Source: Streptomyces morookaense (GTDB lineage Bacteria; Actinomycetota; Actinomycetes; Streptomycetales; Streptomycetaceae). Taken from it: a stretch of DNA of 64,000 nucleotides. A model generated the notes under the pieces. The model did no database searches. It was not told where the DNA came from and was given only the letters and a program-made list of their open reading frames with translations. Of this stretch, positions 8,407 to 16,354 are shown piece after piece; the stretch's first letter is position 1, and every line of letters begins with the position of its first letter. The stretch spans positions 62,001-126,000 of the forward strand of contig NZ_JABBXF010000012.1 of assembly GCF_013030945.1 (NCBI RefSeq), written 5' to 3'. The translations under genes were made by a program, and so were the position numbers.

Positions 8407-8934
8407 ATGGACCTCACGCCCTATGTCGACACTCTGCGCCGGGAGCTGGCGGTGGCCGCCGAAGCCGGCGGGGACGATGCCCGCGAGCTGGCCGAGCGGC
8501 TGACCGCCCCGCTGGAGTCGGCGACCCGTCTGACGATGCTCAACGTGCTCTCCGCCGCGATGGACGAGATCACCCGCGAACTCGCCCCCGGCTCGGTCGA
8601 CGTACGGCTGCGCGGACTGGACCCCGACTTCGTCGTCACCCCGCCGCCCGCGGACGCCGGCCCCGCGCAGGCGGTGGCCGCCGCGCCCGCCGAACCGCTC
8701 GCACCGCCGCCCGCACCGCCCGCCGAGGGCGAGGAGAGCGGCACCGCCCGCGTCAACCTGCGCCTGCCGGCCCACCTCAAGTCCCGCGTCGAGGAGGCCG
8801 CGAGCCGCGAGGGCCTGTCGGTCAACGCCTGGCTCGTACGCGCCGTATCGGCCGCGACCGAAGGCGGCACCCGCCCGCGTGCGACACAGACGGCCCGCAC
8901 CATCGGACAGAGCTTCACGGGCTGGGTGCGCTAG
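8407..8934 (+). CDS. Ribbon-helix-helix (HicB/Arc-like) DNA-binding protein
   Basis: 175 residues. The N-terminal about 75 residues are helical and HicB-antitoxin-like; an Ala/Pro linker (about 80-112) follows; the C-terminus carries an Arc/CopG-type ribbon-helix-helix: RVNLRLPAHLKSRVEEAASREGLSVN (shown in the family by a beta strand then two helices). No HicA toxin gene is adjacent. It leads an operon with the DUF4097 protein and ABC exporter and most likely represses it through the octamer array just upstream. Probably leaderless: no Shine-Dalgarno before ATG 8407. Confidence 0.8.
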   Translation: MDLTPYVDTLRRELAVAAEAGGDDARELAERLTAPLESATRLTMLNVLSAAMDEITRELAPGSVDVRLRGLDPDFVVTPPPADAGPAQAVAAAPAEPLAPPPAPPAEGEESGTARVNLRLPAHLKSRVEEAASREGLSVNAWLVRAVSAATEGGTRPRATQTARTIGQSFTGWVR

Positions 8935-9026
8935 CCCCGCGCGTCCCACCCACCGCACGACTTCACCCACACCACGTCCCCACCGTGACCGGGGACGAGC
9001 ATGAGACCCAACAGGACGGGACCGCC

Positions 9027-9872
9027 ATGCCTTCTTTCGCCACCCCGGAACCGATCTCCGCCACCGCCTTCGTCTACGCAGGCTCCATCCGGTTCACCGC
9101 CGGGGACCGCACCGACACCGTCGTCGACGTACGCCCCCGCGACCCCGGCCAGGACCGCGACGTACGCGCCGCCGAACAGACGGAGGTCACCTGCGGCGGC
9201 GGCACCCTGACCATCAAGACGCCCAAGCAGCGCCACCTCGTCGGCCGCGCCGGTGTCGTCGACGTGACGGTCGAACTGCCCACCGGTTCGCGTGTCGACA
9301 CCACCGGCGCCTGGGTCCAGGTCCTCGGCGAGGGCCGCCTCGGCGACGTCCGCGTGAAGACCTCCTCGGGCGACGTCCGCCTCGACACCACCGGCCCCCT
9401 CCAACTGACCGCCTCCCACGGTTCGATCAGCGTCGAGCACATCGAGGGCGCAGCCGAGATCACCACCAGCTCCGGCAGCATGCGCGTCGGCACCGTCGCC
9501 GGATCCGCCGTCCTGAAGAACTCGCACGGCACCACGACCGTCGGCACCGCGTCGGGCGAGCTGCGGGTGAGCGGCGCGAACGGCGACATCGACATCGCGT
9601 GCGCCGAGGGATCGGTCACCGCCACGACCGCCCACGGCACTCTGCGGGTGGCCGAAGCCGCCCGCGGGACCGTCCAGTTGGAGACGTCGTACGGCGCGAT
9701 CGAGGTCGGCATCCGCGAAGGCACCGCCGCCTGGCTCGACGCCACCTCCGGTCACGGGCAGGTGCGCAACACCCTCACCGCGTCCCAGGCGCCGACGGAG
9801 ACCGAGGACACCGTCCAGGTCCGGGCCCGCACCCGCTACGGCAACATCGACATCCGCCGCGCCCGGTCCTGA
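9027..9872 (+). CDS. DUF4097-family beta-strand-repeat protein
   Basis: 281 residues built almost wholly of short alternating repeats (GDVRVKTSSGDVRLDTTG, AEITTSSGSMRVGTV and similar), forming a right-handed beta-helix-like adhesin fold as in DUF4097/DUF4098 proteins. No signal peptide or transmembrane segment, so cytosolic unless exported by an unusual route. The role of this family is not established; it is commonly seen beside sensor or transporter genes. It starts 92 bases after the RHH gene, with GGACGGGA before ATG 9027, and the ABC transporter follows 65 bases later. Confidence 0.82.
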   Translation: MPSFATPEPISATAFVYAGSIRFTAGDRTDTVVDVRPRDPGQDRDVRAAEQTEVTCGGGTLTIKTPKQRHLVGRAGVVDVTVELPTGSRVDTTGAWVQVLGEGRLGDVRVKTSSGDVRLDTTGPLQLTASHGSISVEHIEGAAEITTSSGSMRVGTVAGSAVLKNSHGTTTVGTASGELRVSGANGDIDIACAEGSVTATTAHGTLRVAEAARGTVQLETSYGAIEVGIREGTAAWLDATSGHGQVRNTLTASQAPTETEDTVQVRARTRYGNIDIRRARS

Positions 9873-9937
9873 GCGTCCGCCCCACGAACAATCCCCCAGC
9901 CGACTCGACCGACTCCACCCCTCGAACGGGAGGACCC

Positions 9938-10948
9938 ATGCGCACTTCTGTCATGCCCACACCAAATCGGAGCGGCGATCCGCAACCGCCCGCCGCCGTC
10001 TCCGCGATCGGCCTGCGCAAGTCGTACGGCGACAAGACCGTCCTCGACGGCATCGATCTGCGCATCCCGGCCGGCACGGTCTTCGCACTGCTCGGACCGA
10101 ACGGCGCCGGCAAGACGACCACCGTGCAGATCCTGTCCACCCTCGTCGCCGCCGACGGCGGACAGGCCCAGGTCGCGGGCCACGACATCGCCACGGCACC
10201 GGACGGGGTGCGCGCCGCGATCGGCGTCACCGGGCAGTTCGCCGCGCTCGACGACCTGCTCACCGCCGAGGAGAACCTGCTCCTCATGGCCGACCTGCTG
10301 CGCCTCGGCAAGCGCGAAGGGCGCTTCCGGGCCAAGGAGTTGCTGGAGCGGTTCGACATCGCGGACGTGGCGAGGAACCGGGCCGCGACCTTCTCCGGCG
10401 GTATGCGGCGCCGGCTCGACATCGCCATGACGCTGGTCGGCGACCCCCAGGTGATCTTCCTGGACGAGCCGACGACCGGGCTCGACCCGCGCAGCCGCCG
10501 CACCATGTGGGAGACGGTGCGCTCGCTGGTCGCGGGCGGCACCACCGTCTTCCTCACCACGCAATACCTGGAGGAGGCCGACCAGTTGGCGGACCGGATC
10601 GCCGTGCTCGACGGCGGCCGGATCGTGGCCGAGGGAACGGCCGAGGAGCTCAAGGCGCAGATCCCGGGCAGCCACGTACGGCTGCGGTTCACCGACTCCG
10701 TCGAGTACCTGCTCGCGACGGCCGCCTTCCCGGGTGCGACCCGGGACGACGAGAACCTCGCCCTGCGCGTGGCGGGCGACGGCGGCATCGACGCGCTGCG
10801 CGCCCTGCTCGACCGGCTCGACGCCGCGGGCATCCGGGCCGCCGACTTCTCCGTGCACACCCCCGATCTCGACGACGTGTTCCTGGCCCTGACCGGCCAC
10901 GGCACCGGCACCGGTACCCCGCTTCCCGCCGAGGAGACCCAGCGATGA
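9938..10948 (+). CDS. ABC transporter ATP-binding protein, DrrA type
   Basis: 336 residues. Walker A GPNGAGKTT (about 49-57), signature FSGGMRRR, Walker B VIFLDEPTTGLD, and a C-terminal domain ending HTPDLDDVFLALTG as in daunorubicin-resistance DrrA ATPases. It energises export by the adjacent ABC-2 permease; the stop overlaps the permease start (ATGA). GGGAGGA precedes ATG 9938. Substrate unknown: drug or lipid export is possible. Confidence 0.9.
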   Translation: MRTSVMPTPNRSGDPQPPAAVSAIGLRKSYGDKTVLDGIDLRIPAGTVFALLGPNGAGKTTTVQILSTLVAADGGQAQVAGHDIATAPDGVRAAIGVTGQFAALDDLLTAEENLLLMADLLRLGKREGRFRAKELLERFDIADVARNRAATFSGGMRRRLDIAMTLVGDPQVIFLDEPTTGLDPRSRRTMWETVRSLVAGGTTVFLTTQYLEEADQLADRIAVLDGGRIVAEGTAEELKAQIPGSHVRLRFTDSVEYLLATAAFPGATRDDENLALRVAGDGGIDALRALLDRLDAAGIRAADFSVHTPDLDDVFLALTGHGTGTGTPLPAEETQR

Positions 10949-11733
10949 GCACTCTCACCTACGCCGTGCACGACTCGACGACGATGCTGCGGCGCAACCT
11001 CAAGCATGCGATCCGCTACCCCTCGGTGGGACTCGGCAGCGCCATGATGCCGATCCTGATGCTGCTGCTGTTCGCGTACGCCTTCGGGGGCTCGATCGGC
11101 GCGGGACTCCCGGGAGGCGGCGGCCGGGACGCGTATGTGAACTATCTGACGCCCGGCATCATCGTCATGGGCGTGGCCGCCGGCTCGATGTCGACGTCGA
11201 TCGCGGTCTGCTCCGACATGACCGAGGGCATCATCAACCGCTTCCGCACCATGAACATCACGCGTTCGTCGTTCATGACGGGGCATGTCCTCGGGAGCGT
11301 CATCCAGACGATGGTGTGCATGATCCCGGTCGTGGGCGTCGCACTGGCCGTCGGCTTCCGCTCCGGGGCAACACCCTTGGAGTGGCTGGCCGCGGCCGGC
11401 CTCCTCGCGGCGATCGCCTTCGCGGTGACCTGGCTGTCGGTGGCGCTCGGCCTCATCTCCAAGACGGTCGAGTCCGCGAGCAACAAGCCGCTGCTGATCC
11501 AGTTCCTGCCGTTCCTGGGCTCCGCGTTCGTCCCGGCCCAGTCGATGTCGCCGGGCCTGCGCTGGTTCGCGGAGTACCAGCCGTTCACGCCGATGACGGA
11601 GGCACTGCGGGGCCTGCTCACCGGCTCGGCGATCGGCAACAACGGCTGGATCTCACTGGCTTGGTGCGCGGGCATCACCGTCGTCGGCTACATCTGGTCG
11701 CGGTCGCTGTTCAACAGCACGACGAAGCGCTGA
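10945..11733 (+). CDS. ABC-2 type permease, DrrB type
   Basis: 262 residues, about six transmembrane helices, with the ABC-2 conserved stretch FRTMNITRSSFMTGHVLGS and FVPAQSMSPGLRWFAEYQPFTP near the end, typical of DrrB-like permeases. Overlaps the ATPase gene by four bases, so the two are translationally coupled and form a half-size exporter pair. Last gene of the operon begun by the RHH regulator. Confidence 0.9.
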   Translation: MSTLTYAVHDSTTMLRRNLKHAIRYPSVGLGSAMMPILMLLLFAYAFGGSIGAGLPGGGGRDAYVNYLTPGIIVMGVAAGSMSTSIAVCSDMTEGIINRFRTMNITRSSFMTGHVLGSVIQTMVCMIPVVGVALAVGFRSGATPLEWLAAAGLLAAIAFAVTWLSVALGLISKTVESASNKPLLIQFLPFLGSAFVPAQSMSPGLRWFAEYQPFTPMTEALRGLLTGSAIGNNGWISLAWCAGITVVGYIWSRSLFNSTTKR

Positions 11734-11772
11734 ATACGGTAGGGGCCCGGTCGAGCGAGAGGGCGGGAAGAC

Positions 11773-12450
11773 ATGGACGTGTATGAGGCCGTGGAAAGCC
11801 GCAGGGCCGTGCGGGCGTTCAGCGAGGAGCCGGTGCCCGAGGAGGTACTCGAGCGAGTGCTGACTGCAGCGGCACAGGCGCCGTCGAGCGGGAACCTCCA
11901 GCCCTGGCACATATACGTCGTGACCGGTGAGCCCTTGGCCGACCTGAAGCGGCGCGCAACGGCCAGGGCACTGGCGGGAGATCCGGGTGATGAGCGGGAG
12001 TACCCGATGTACCCGGCCGAATTGGCCCCGCCATATCTGGACCGTTTCGCCGCCGCGGCCGCCCAGCGGTACGAAGCGCTGGGCATCGACCGCGACGACC
12101 CCGAAAGGCCGAAGACAATCGCCGCCTTGAACTCGGAGGCGTTCGGGGCGCCCGTCGTCCTGTTCTGCTACCTCGACCGGACGATGGGGCCCGGACAGTG
12201 GGCTGACGCGGGGATGTACTTGCAGACGGTCATGCTGCTGCTGAGGGCGGAAGGGCTGCACAGCTGCCCCCAGGTGATGTGGACCATGTACCGCAAGACC
12301 GTCGGCCGGACGGTGGGAGCCGGAACCGGAGCCGATGACGGGCCCGTACTGTTCTGCGGCCTCTCGGTGGGGTTCGAGAAGGAGGGCGCACCGCGGCTGC
12401 GCACCGGGCGGGCGGACCTGAGCGAAACGGTGAGCTTCATCCGAGGCTGA
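11773..12450 (+). CDS. Nitroreductase family FMN-dependent oxidoreductase
   Basis: 225 residues, matching the family from the first residues: VYEAVESRRAVRAFSEEPVPEEVLERVL, then APSSGNLQPWHIYVV (FMN site) and GAPVVLFCYLDR; a C-terminal SVGFEKEGAPRLRTGR matches the NADPH/FMN contact region. Predicted NAD(P)H-dependent reduction of nitro or quinone compounds in the cytosol. GGGAAG precedes the ATG. No obvious operon partner; the next gene is convergent. Confidence 0.88.
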   Translation: MDVYEAVESRRAVRAFSEEPVPEEVLERVLTAAAQAPSSGNLQPWHIYVVTGEPLADLKRRATARALAGDPGDEREYPMYPAELAPPYLDRFAAAAAQRYEALGIDRDDPERPKTIAALNSEAFGAPVVLFCYLDRTMGPGQWADAGMYLQTVMLLLRAEGLHSCPQVMWTMYRKTVGRTVGAGTGADDGPVLFCGLSVGFEKEGAPRLRTGRADLSETVSFIRG

Positions 12451-12479
12451 CCGTTTGCGGGGGCCGCCCGCCTTCCCCG

Positions 12480-12764
12480 TTACCCGGGGAGCAGAGTGAA
12501 GAACTCGCGGGGTCGGTGTTCGCGTTCATCGCATTCGGTGATGACGCCCGCATCACGGGCGGCGACGAACGCCGCCTTCAGCGCCTCCTCCGACGCGAAC
12601 CGCCCGGTCGTCACGACCGCTTCGCCGTCGGCCGTGACCCAGCATTCGGCCGCCATGCCGCCCGGCCTGGAGCCCACGAACGCACAGGCCTTGCGCACGC
12701 GGCCGATGAACTCCTCGGCGTATTCGGGTCGCGGGTAATGGAAGGCAACGAAGCCGACGGTCAT
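12480..12764 (-). CDS. Small ABM/dimeric alpha-beta-barrel monooxygenase-like protein
   Basis: 94 residues with the spacing of the antibiotic-biosynthesis-monooxygenase fold: beta strand VGFVAFHYP, helix EYAEEFIGRVRKAC, strand AAECWVTADGEAVVTTGRFAS and a final helix. Such proteins act as dimers in heme, quinone or polyketide chemistry; which applies is unknown. AGAGGGGG precedes the ATG, and two palindromes cover its promoter, suggesting control by a regulator whose gene is no longer next door. Confidence 0.65.
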   Translation of the reverse strand: MTVGFVAFHYPRPEYAEEFIGRVRKACAFVGSRPGGMAAECWVTADGEAVVTTGRFASEEALKAAFVAARDAGVITECDEREHRPREFFTLLPG

Positions 12765-12783
12765 ACCGTCGCCCCCTCTCGCA

Positions 12784-12834
12784 TATACGGTGGCGTATAG
12801 GGCGAGGCTAGACCCGCATATACGGGGGCGTACA
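12784..12834. promoter_or_regulatory. Two palindromic operators, TATACG-N4-CGTATA
   Basis: Palindrome 1 at 12784-12799 is perfect (TATACG, GTGG, CGTATA); palindrome 2 at 12819-12834 has one change (CGTACA). They are 35 bp apart and embedded in near-identical 20-bp direct repeats upstream of the ABM-like gene. This is the layout of a TetR- or PadR-type dimer site. Confidence 0.6.
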
Positions 12835-12896
12835 GATCGCCGGGTGTGAGAGGAAGCACATCATGGGCGGCGCGCACGAGGGGTTCAGGGCACCAG

Positions 12897-12938
12897 AGCC
12901 TGTCTGACAAATGGTCATCCGGCCGGTGCGCGAAGCCA
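12897..12938 (+). repeat. Left terminal inverted repeat
   Basis: Begins AGCCTGTCTGACAAAT and includes the stop codon of the transposase remnant read on the minus strand. Confidence 0.8.
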
Positions 12939-13418
12939 GAGGATGAGGGACGCCAGGACCACTCCGGCGCGGTGGCGGTCGGCGAGTTCGTCGAAGGCGG
13001 TGGCGTCGTCGACGTTGCCGGGCGTGAGCACGGTGACAACGGCAGGCCCCGGCCAGCCGCGGCGAGGTGGACCTTGGCGGTCAGCCCTCCTCGCGACCAG
13101 CCAGGGCCTGGCGCGTCTGCGAGCGGCTCCGATCTATCAGTTCATCCCTGTATGCGGCCCCCTTTTGCGGGCGTCGGCGGCGTGCTGGTGAGCTCGGTTG
13201 ACCGTGAAGTCGACGGCGACGGCCCACTCCACCTGGCCCGCCGCATCCTCGCGGACCTGGACGTGCTCCAGAGGGTTCGCCCAGGTGCCGTCCGCCTCCC
13301 AGCGGGCGAACCCGCTCGCAGACGGTCTGCCACGGCCCGTATCTCTCCGGGAGATCACGCCACCATGGGGGCCGGTCAACTTGCCGGTCCGAGCCCGAGT
13401 TTGGACTTGCTGGTCCAT
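12915..13418 (-). pseudogene. IS5-family transposase remnant
   Basis: On the minus strand the recognisable blocks are RARTG, then in shifting frames PERYGPWQTVCER, FARWEADGTWA, LEHVQVREDAAGQVEW, TVNRAHQHAA, RGGLTAKVHLAA and the tail LWLRAPAG-stop at 12915. These match IS5-group DDE transposases of streptomycetes. The first about 40 codons and promoter end are missing at about 13418, and at least two frameshifts interrupt the rest, so it cannot be active. Confidence 0.8.
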
Positions 13419-13480
13419 TTTCAGCGGCCTAGCGTGCTGATCATTCCCTCAAAGACGAGCTCGCAGGAAGGCGTCATCCC

Positions 13481-14443
13481 ATGCACGCGATTCGGATCGA
13501 GGAGCACGGCGGCCCTGAGGTCATGCGGTGGAGCGAGTTGCCGGACCCGACCCCCGGCACCGGCGAGGCGCTGGTGCGCCTGGGCGCGGCGGGGGTGAAC
13601 TACATGGACACAGGTGCCCGGGCGCAGGGTGGGCCCGGCTGGGCGGCCCCCGTTGTCCTGGGCGCCGAGGGCATGGGCTACGTCACCGCCCTCGGCGCGG
13701 GCGTGCACGACCTGGCCGTCGGCGACCGGGTCGCCTGGTTCTACCACCCGGGCAGCTACGCCGAGTTGCTCACCATCCCGGCGGACTCGCTGGTCAAGGT
13801 GCCCGACGGGGTGTCGGACGAGACAGCGGCCGCCGTGCTGATGCAGGGCCTGACCGCCAACCACCTGAGCACCGAGGCCTACCCCGTCGGCCCGGGCGAC
13901 ACGGCCGTGGTGCACGCGGCGGCCGGCGGGGTGGGCCTGCTGCTCACGCAGATGGTCAAGGCCCGCGGCGGGAACGTGATCGGCCTGGTCTCCCGCCCGG
14001 AGAAGGCCGGCGTCGCCCGGGAGGCCGGCGCCGACCACGTGCTGGTCCACTCCGGCGGCGGGTTCGAGGAGCAGGTCCGGGAGCTGACCGGCGGCCGCGG
14101 TGCGGACGTCGTCTACGACGGCGGCGGTGCCGACACGTTCGCCTCCTCGCAGTCGGCCTTGCGCCCGCACGGGGTGCACGCCTACTACGGCCCCTTCATG
14201 GGAGTCCCGACGCTGCGGCCCACCGACCTGCCCAACAGCATCCTGCTGACGTATCCGGTGGTGCACCACCACGTCGCCACCCGCGAGGCCCTGGTGCGGC
14301 GCGCCGGCGAGGTATTCGACATGGTCCTGGAAGGGCGGCTGATCCCGCGGATCACCGGCCGCTACCCGCTCGCCGAGGCGGCCCGGGCCCACGCGGACAT
14401 CGAGTCCCGGCGCACCACCGGCAAGCTGCTGCTCCTACCGTGA
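13481..14443 (+). CDS. Zinc-independent NADPH:quinone oxidoreductase (MDR superfamily)
   Basis: 320 residues, full length for the family: MHAIRIEEHGGPEVMRW at the start, AGVNYMDTGAR, the nucleotide-binding AAAGGVGLLLTQMVKARG (about 145-160) and a C-terminal HADIESRRTTGKLLLLP. No zinc-ligand cysteines. Predicted to reduce quinones or enones with NADPH. AGGAAGG precedes ATG 13481. It is the only intact gene in the mobile unit and lies just after the break in the transposase; a regulatory fragment follows directly. Confidence 0.87.
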   Translation: MHAIRIEEHGGPEVMRWSELPDPTPGTGEALVRLGAAGVNYMDTGARAQGGPGWAAPVVLGAEGMGYVTALGAGVHDLAVGDRVAWFYHPGSYAELLTIPADSLVKVPDGVSDETAAAVLMQGLTANHLSTEAYPVGPGDTAVVHAAAGGVGLLLTQMVKARGGNVIGLVSRPEKAGVAREAGADHVLVHSGGGFEEQVRELTGGRGADVVYDGGGADTFASSQSALRPHGVHAYYGPFMGVPTLRPTDLPNSILLTYPVVHHHVATREALVRRAGEVFDMVLEGRLIPRITGRYPLAEAARAHADIESRRTTGKLLLLP

Positions 14444-14770
14444 CCGCTACTTCCCCGGCGGGAAGGACGAACTGCTGCCGGCCGTGGCCCGCCATGAGGC
14501 GGCCCGGGTGATCGACGACCAGCAGCCCGAACTGGGCACCCTCACCTCCCGGGACGCCTGGCACCAGTGGCGTGACAGGGTCGTCGCCCGCTACCGTGCG
14601 CAGGGCGCGTGGCCCTCTCCGAGCTGGGACCGGCCACCGTAGCAGCGCGGGCGGTCGCCGCCGAGCTGGCCGAGCTGCTGGGGCAGTGGCAGGAGCAGAT
14701 CGCCGCAGGCATCCGCCACATGCAGGGCATCGGCGAGAGCCGGGTCCGCCTGCACTCTGCCGCACGGTGC
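14439..14770 (+). pseudogene. TetR-family regulator remnant
   Basis: Starts in mid-gene with RYFPGGKDELLPAVARHEA (equivalent to the YYHFPGGKDEL end of the DNA-binding domain), continues to RDRVVARYRAQGA, needs a one-base frameshift, and resumes as LSELGPAT, then ELLGQWQEQIAAGIRHMQ, before homology ends about 40 bases inside the right inverted repeat. Lacks the helix-turn-helix start and the last helices. Probably the former regulator of the oxidoreductase. Confidence 0.7.
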
Positions 14771-14811
14771 CCGCACAGTCCTGACCTCTGGCAGTGCTGT
14801 AACCGGGATTA

Positions 14812-14853
14812 TGGCTCCGCGCACCAGCCGGATGACTATTTGTCAGACAGGCT
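14812..14853 (-). repeat. Right terminal inverted repeat
   Basis: Reverse complement begins AGCCTGTCTGACAAAT and matches the left end at 39 of 42 positions. Read on the plus strand it encodes LWLRAPAG-stop, the same tail as the transposase remnant. Confidence 0.8.
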
Positions 14854-14901
14854 CCAGGAGGCCCTGCCGCCCATCGCGCCCACCGCGCCTACCATCGGCC
14901 C

Positions 14902-16119
14902 ATGACGACCGACCCGGCCGCCTCGTTGGCCACCGCCCAGCGCTCGCTGGGCGATCCTGCCCTCCGTTACCCACTATGGCCCCCGCTGACCAGCGGCTGC
15001 CCGAAGAGCAGCACGGATGAGGTCGCGTATCCGGTCGAGGTGGACTACGCATACGAGCACGTACCTGCCGACCTCTTCGACGGTCGGCCCCCGCGTACCG
15101 GCCTCGACCGCTGGGCCCCGCTCCTCCCGCCGCTCGCCGCCCCCGGACTCGGCGAGGGCGGCACGCCGTTGGTGGAGCTCGGGCCCGGGGTTTTCGTCAA
15201 GGACGAGTCCCGCAACCCTACTTGGAGTCACAAGGACCGCCTCAACCGGTGCACGGTCAGCGCCGCCGTGGCGTGCGGCGCACCCGGTGTCGTCGTCGCG
15301 TCGTCCGGCAACCACGGCGCCTCCGCCGCGGCGTTCGCGGCGCGGGCCGGGCTGCGCTGCGTCGTCCTCACCTCCACCGGCCTCCCGCAGGCGATGGACA
15401 CCTTCCTGCGCGCATACGGCGCCGTCGTGCTGCCCGTGCCGACCGAGGCACGCTGGCCGCTCACCCGACGGATCGCCGAGCACTTCGGGCTGCAGCCCGT
15501 CAGCAATGTGACCCGCACCCATACCGGCCACGCGTTCGGTCCGGAGGGCTACAAGACGATTGCGTACGAGATCCACGCGGAACTGGGCGCCCCCGCAGCC
15601 GTCTTCGTCCCGACCGGTTACGGCGAGCTGCTCTTCGGGATCGGCAAGGGCTTCGCCGAACTGCACCGCCTCGGGGTGACGGACCGGGTCCCCCGGCTGT
15701 TCGCCTGCGAACCCGCCGCGGGCGGACCACTGGCCGCCGCCCTGCGCCAGGGCCTGCCGGCGGCGCATGTGGATGTCGGCGCCACGGACGCGTACGGCAT
15801 CGGCTGCTCGGTGAACGGCTACCGCGGCGTCCTCGCGGTCCGCAACAGCGGTGGCCGTCCGGTGCTGCTCACGGACGAACAACTCCACGCCGCCCAGACG
15901 GAGCTGGCCCACGCCGGTCTGTGGGCGGAACTCTCGGCGTCCGCCGGCCTGGCGGGGCTGCGGGCCTGTGCCGACGAGGCCTTCGACGGGCCGGTGGTCT
16001 GCGTGTCGACGTCCAGCGGGTTCAAGGACCGGGGCGTCGGCAAGGAGCGCAGCGAGCCGGTGTCACCGGAGTGGACCGCTGTACGGGGGCGGTTGCGGGC
16101 GGCGGGGATCGGTGAGTGA
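14902..16119 (+). CDS. Threonine-synthase-like PLP-dependent lyase (fold type II)
   Basis: 405 residues. The PLP lysine is in NPTWSHKDRLNR (canonically NPTGSFKDRG), and the cofactor-phosphate loop is SSGNHGASAAAFAARAG; AYGIGCSVNGYRG lies near the C-terminus. Related to threonine synthase and cysteate or diaminopropionate-type enzymes; the unusual lysine motif makes canonical threonine synthesis unlikely. No Shine-Dalgarno; TACCAT ends eight bases before ATG 14902, suggesting a leaderless mRNA. The mobile unit sits 48 bases upstream and separates this gene from the palindromic operators at 12784-12834. Confidence 0.78.
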   Translation: MTTDPAASLATAQRSLGDPALRYPLWPPLTSGCPKSSTDEVAYPVEVDYAYEHVPADLFDGRPPRTGLDRWAPLLPPLAAPGLGEGGTPLVELGPGVFVKDESRNPTWSHKDRLNRCTVSAAVACGAPGVVVASSGNHGASAAAFAARAGLRCVVLTSTGLPQAMDTFLRAYGAVVLPVPTEARWPLTRRIAEHFGLQPVSNVTRTHTGHAFGPEGYKTIAYEIHAELGAPAAVFVPTGYGELLFGIGKGFAELHRLGVTDRVPRLFACEPAAGGPLAAALRQGLPAAHVDVGATDAYGIGCSVNGYRGVLAVRNSGGRPVLLTDEQLHAAQTELAHAGLWAELSASAGLAGLRACADEAFDGPVVCVSTSSGFKDRGVGKERSEPVSPEWTAVRGRLRAAGIGE

Positions 16120-16242
16120 GGGGGCCTGGTGGACGAGACGGCTGTACGCCGCTCCACCGGTGCCCTCCGGGGTTTTTGCCACCGGAAGCTCAAAAGAGGC
16201 CCCGCGCTTCACCCACTTTCTACCGATATGCCATCCAGCAAT

Positions 16243-16265
16243 CACCGGAATCAATCATTCCGGTG
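16243..16265. terminator. Hairpin between convergent genes
   Basis: Perfect 8-bp stem CACCGGAA/TTCCGGTG with a 7-base loop, in the 235-bp gap between the PLP enzyme (ends 16119) and the 2H phosphoesterase (ends 16355). No gene is seen in the rest of that gap. Confidence 0.55.
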
Positions 16266-16354
16266 TCAGGAACCCCGAACGAGCCCGGCAAGGCACGCCG
16301 AGCCACGACACTGGCCCCGGCTCTTGCACGAGACGTCCGTACGGATACAGGTGT

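Larger units (their letters stand above)
12897..14853. mobile_element. 1,957-bp mobile unit: IS5-family ends, decayed transposase and passenger oxidoreductase
   Basis: Bounded by 42-bp inverted repeats (12897-12938 and 14812-14853, 39 of 42 bases identical) and flanked by the direct repeat CCAG at 12893-12896 and 14854-14857. Inside are a frameshifted, N-terminally deleted transposase next to the left end, an intact quinone oxidoreductase gene and a broken tetR fragment. Either one IS captured foreign DNA, or two inverted IS copies eroded from the inside to leave most of one and 45 bp of the other. Mismatches between the ends fall at Leu and Pro third positions of the transposase tail, which favours two copies. 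Confidence 0.72.

Noticed and set aside
8407..8934. HicAB toxin-antitoxin module
   Set aside because: No HicA-like gene adjacent on either side; the protein is better seen as the operon regulator.
12761..13039. 92-residue minus-strand ORF
   Set aside because: It reads through the transposase tail and left inverted repeat into flanking DNA and has no family features.
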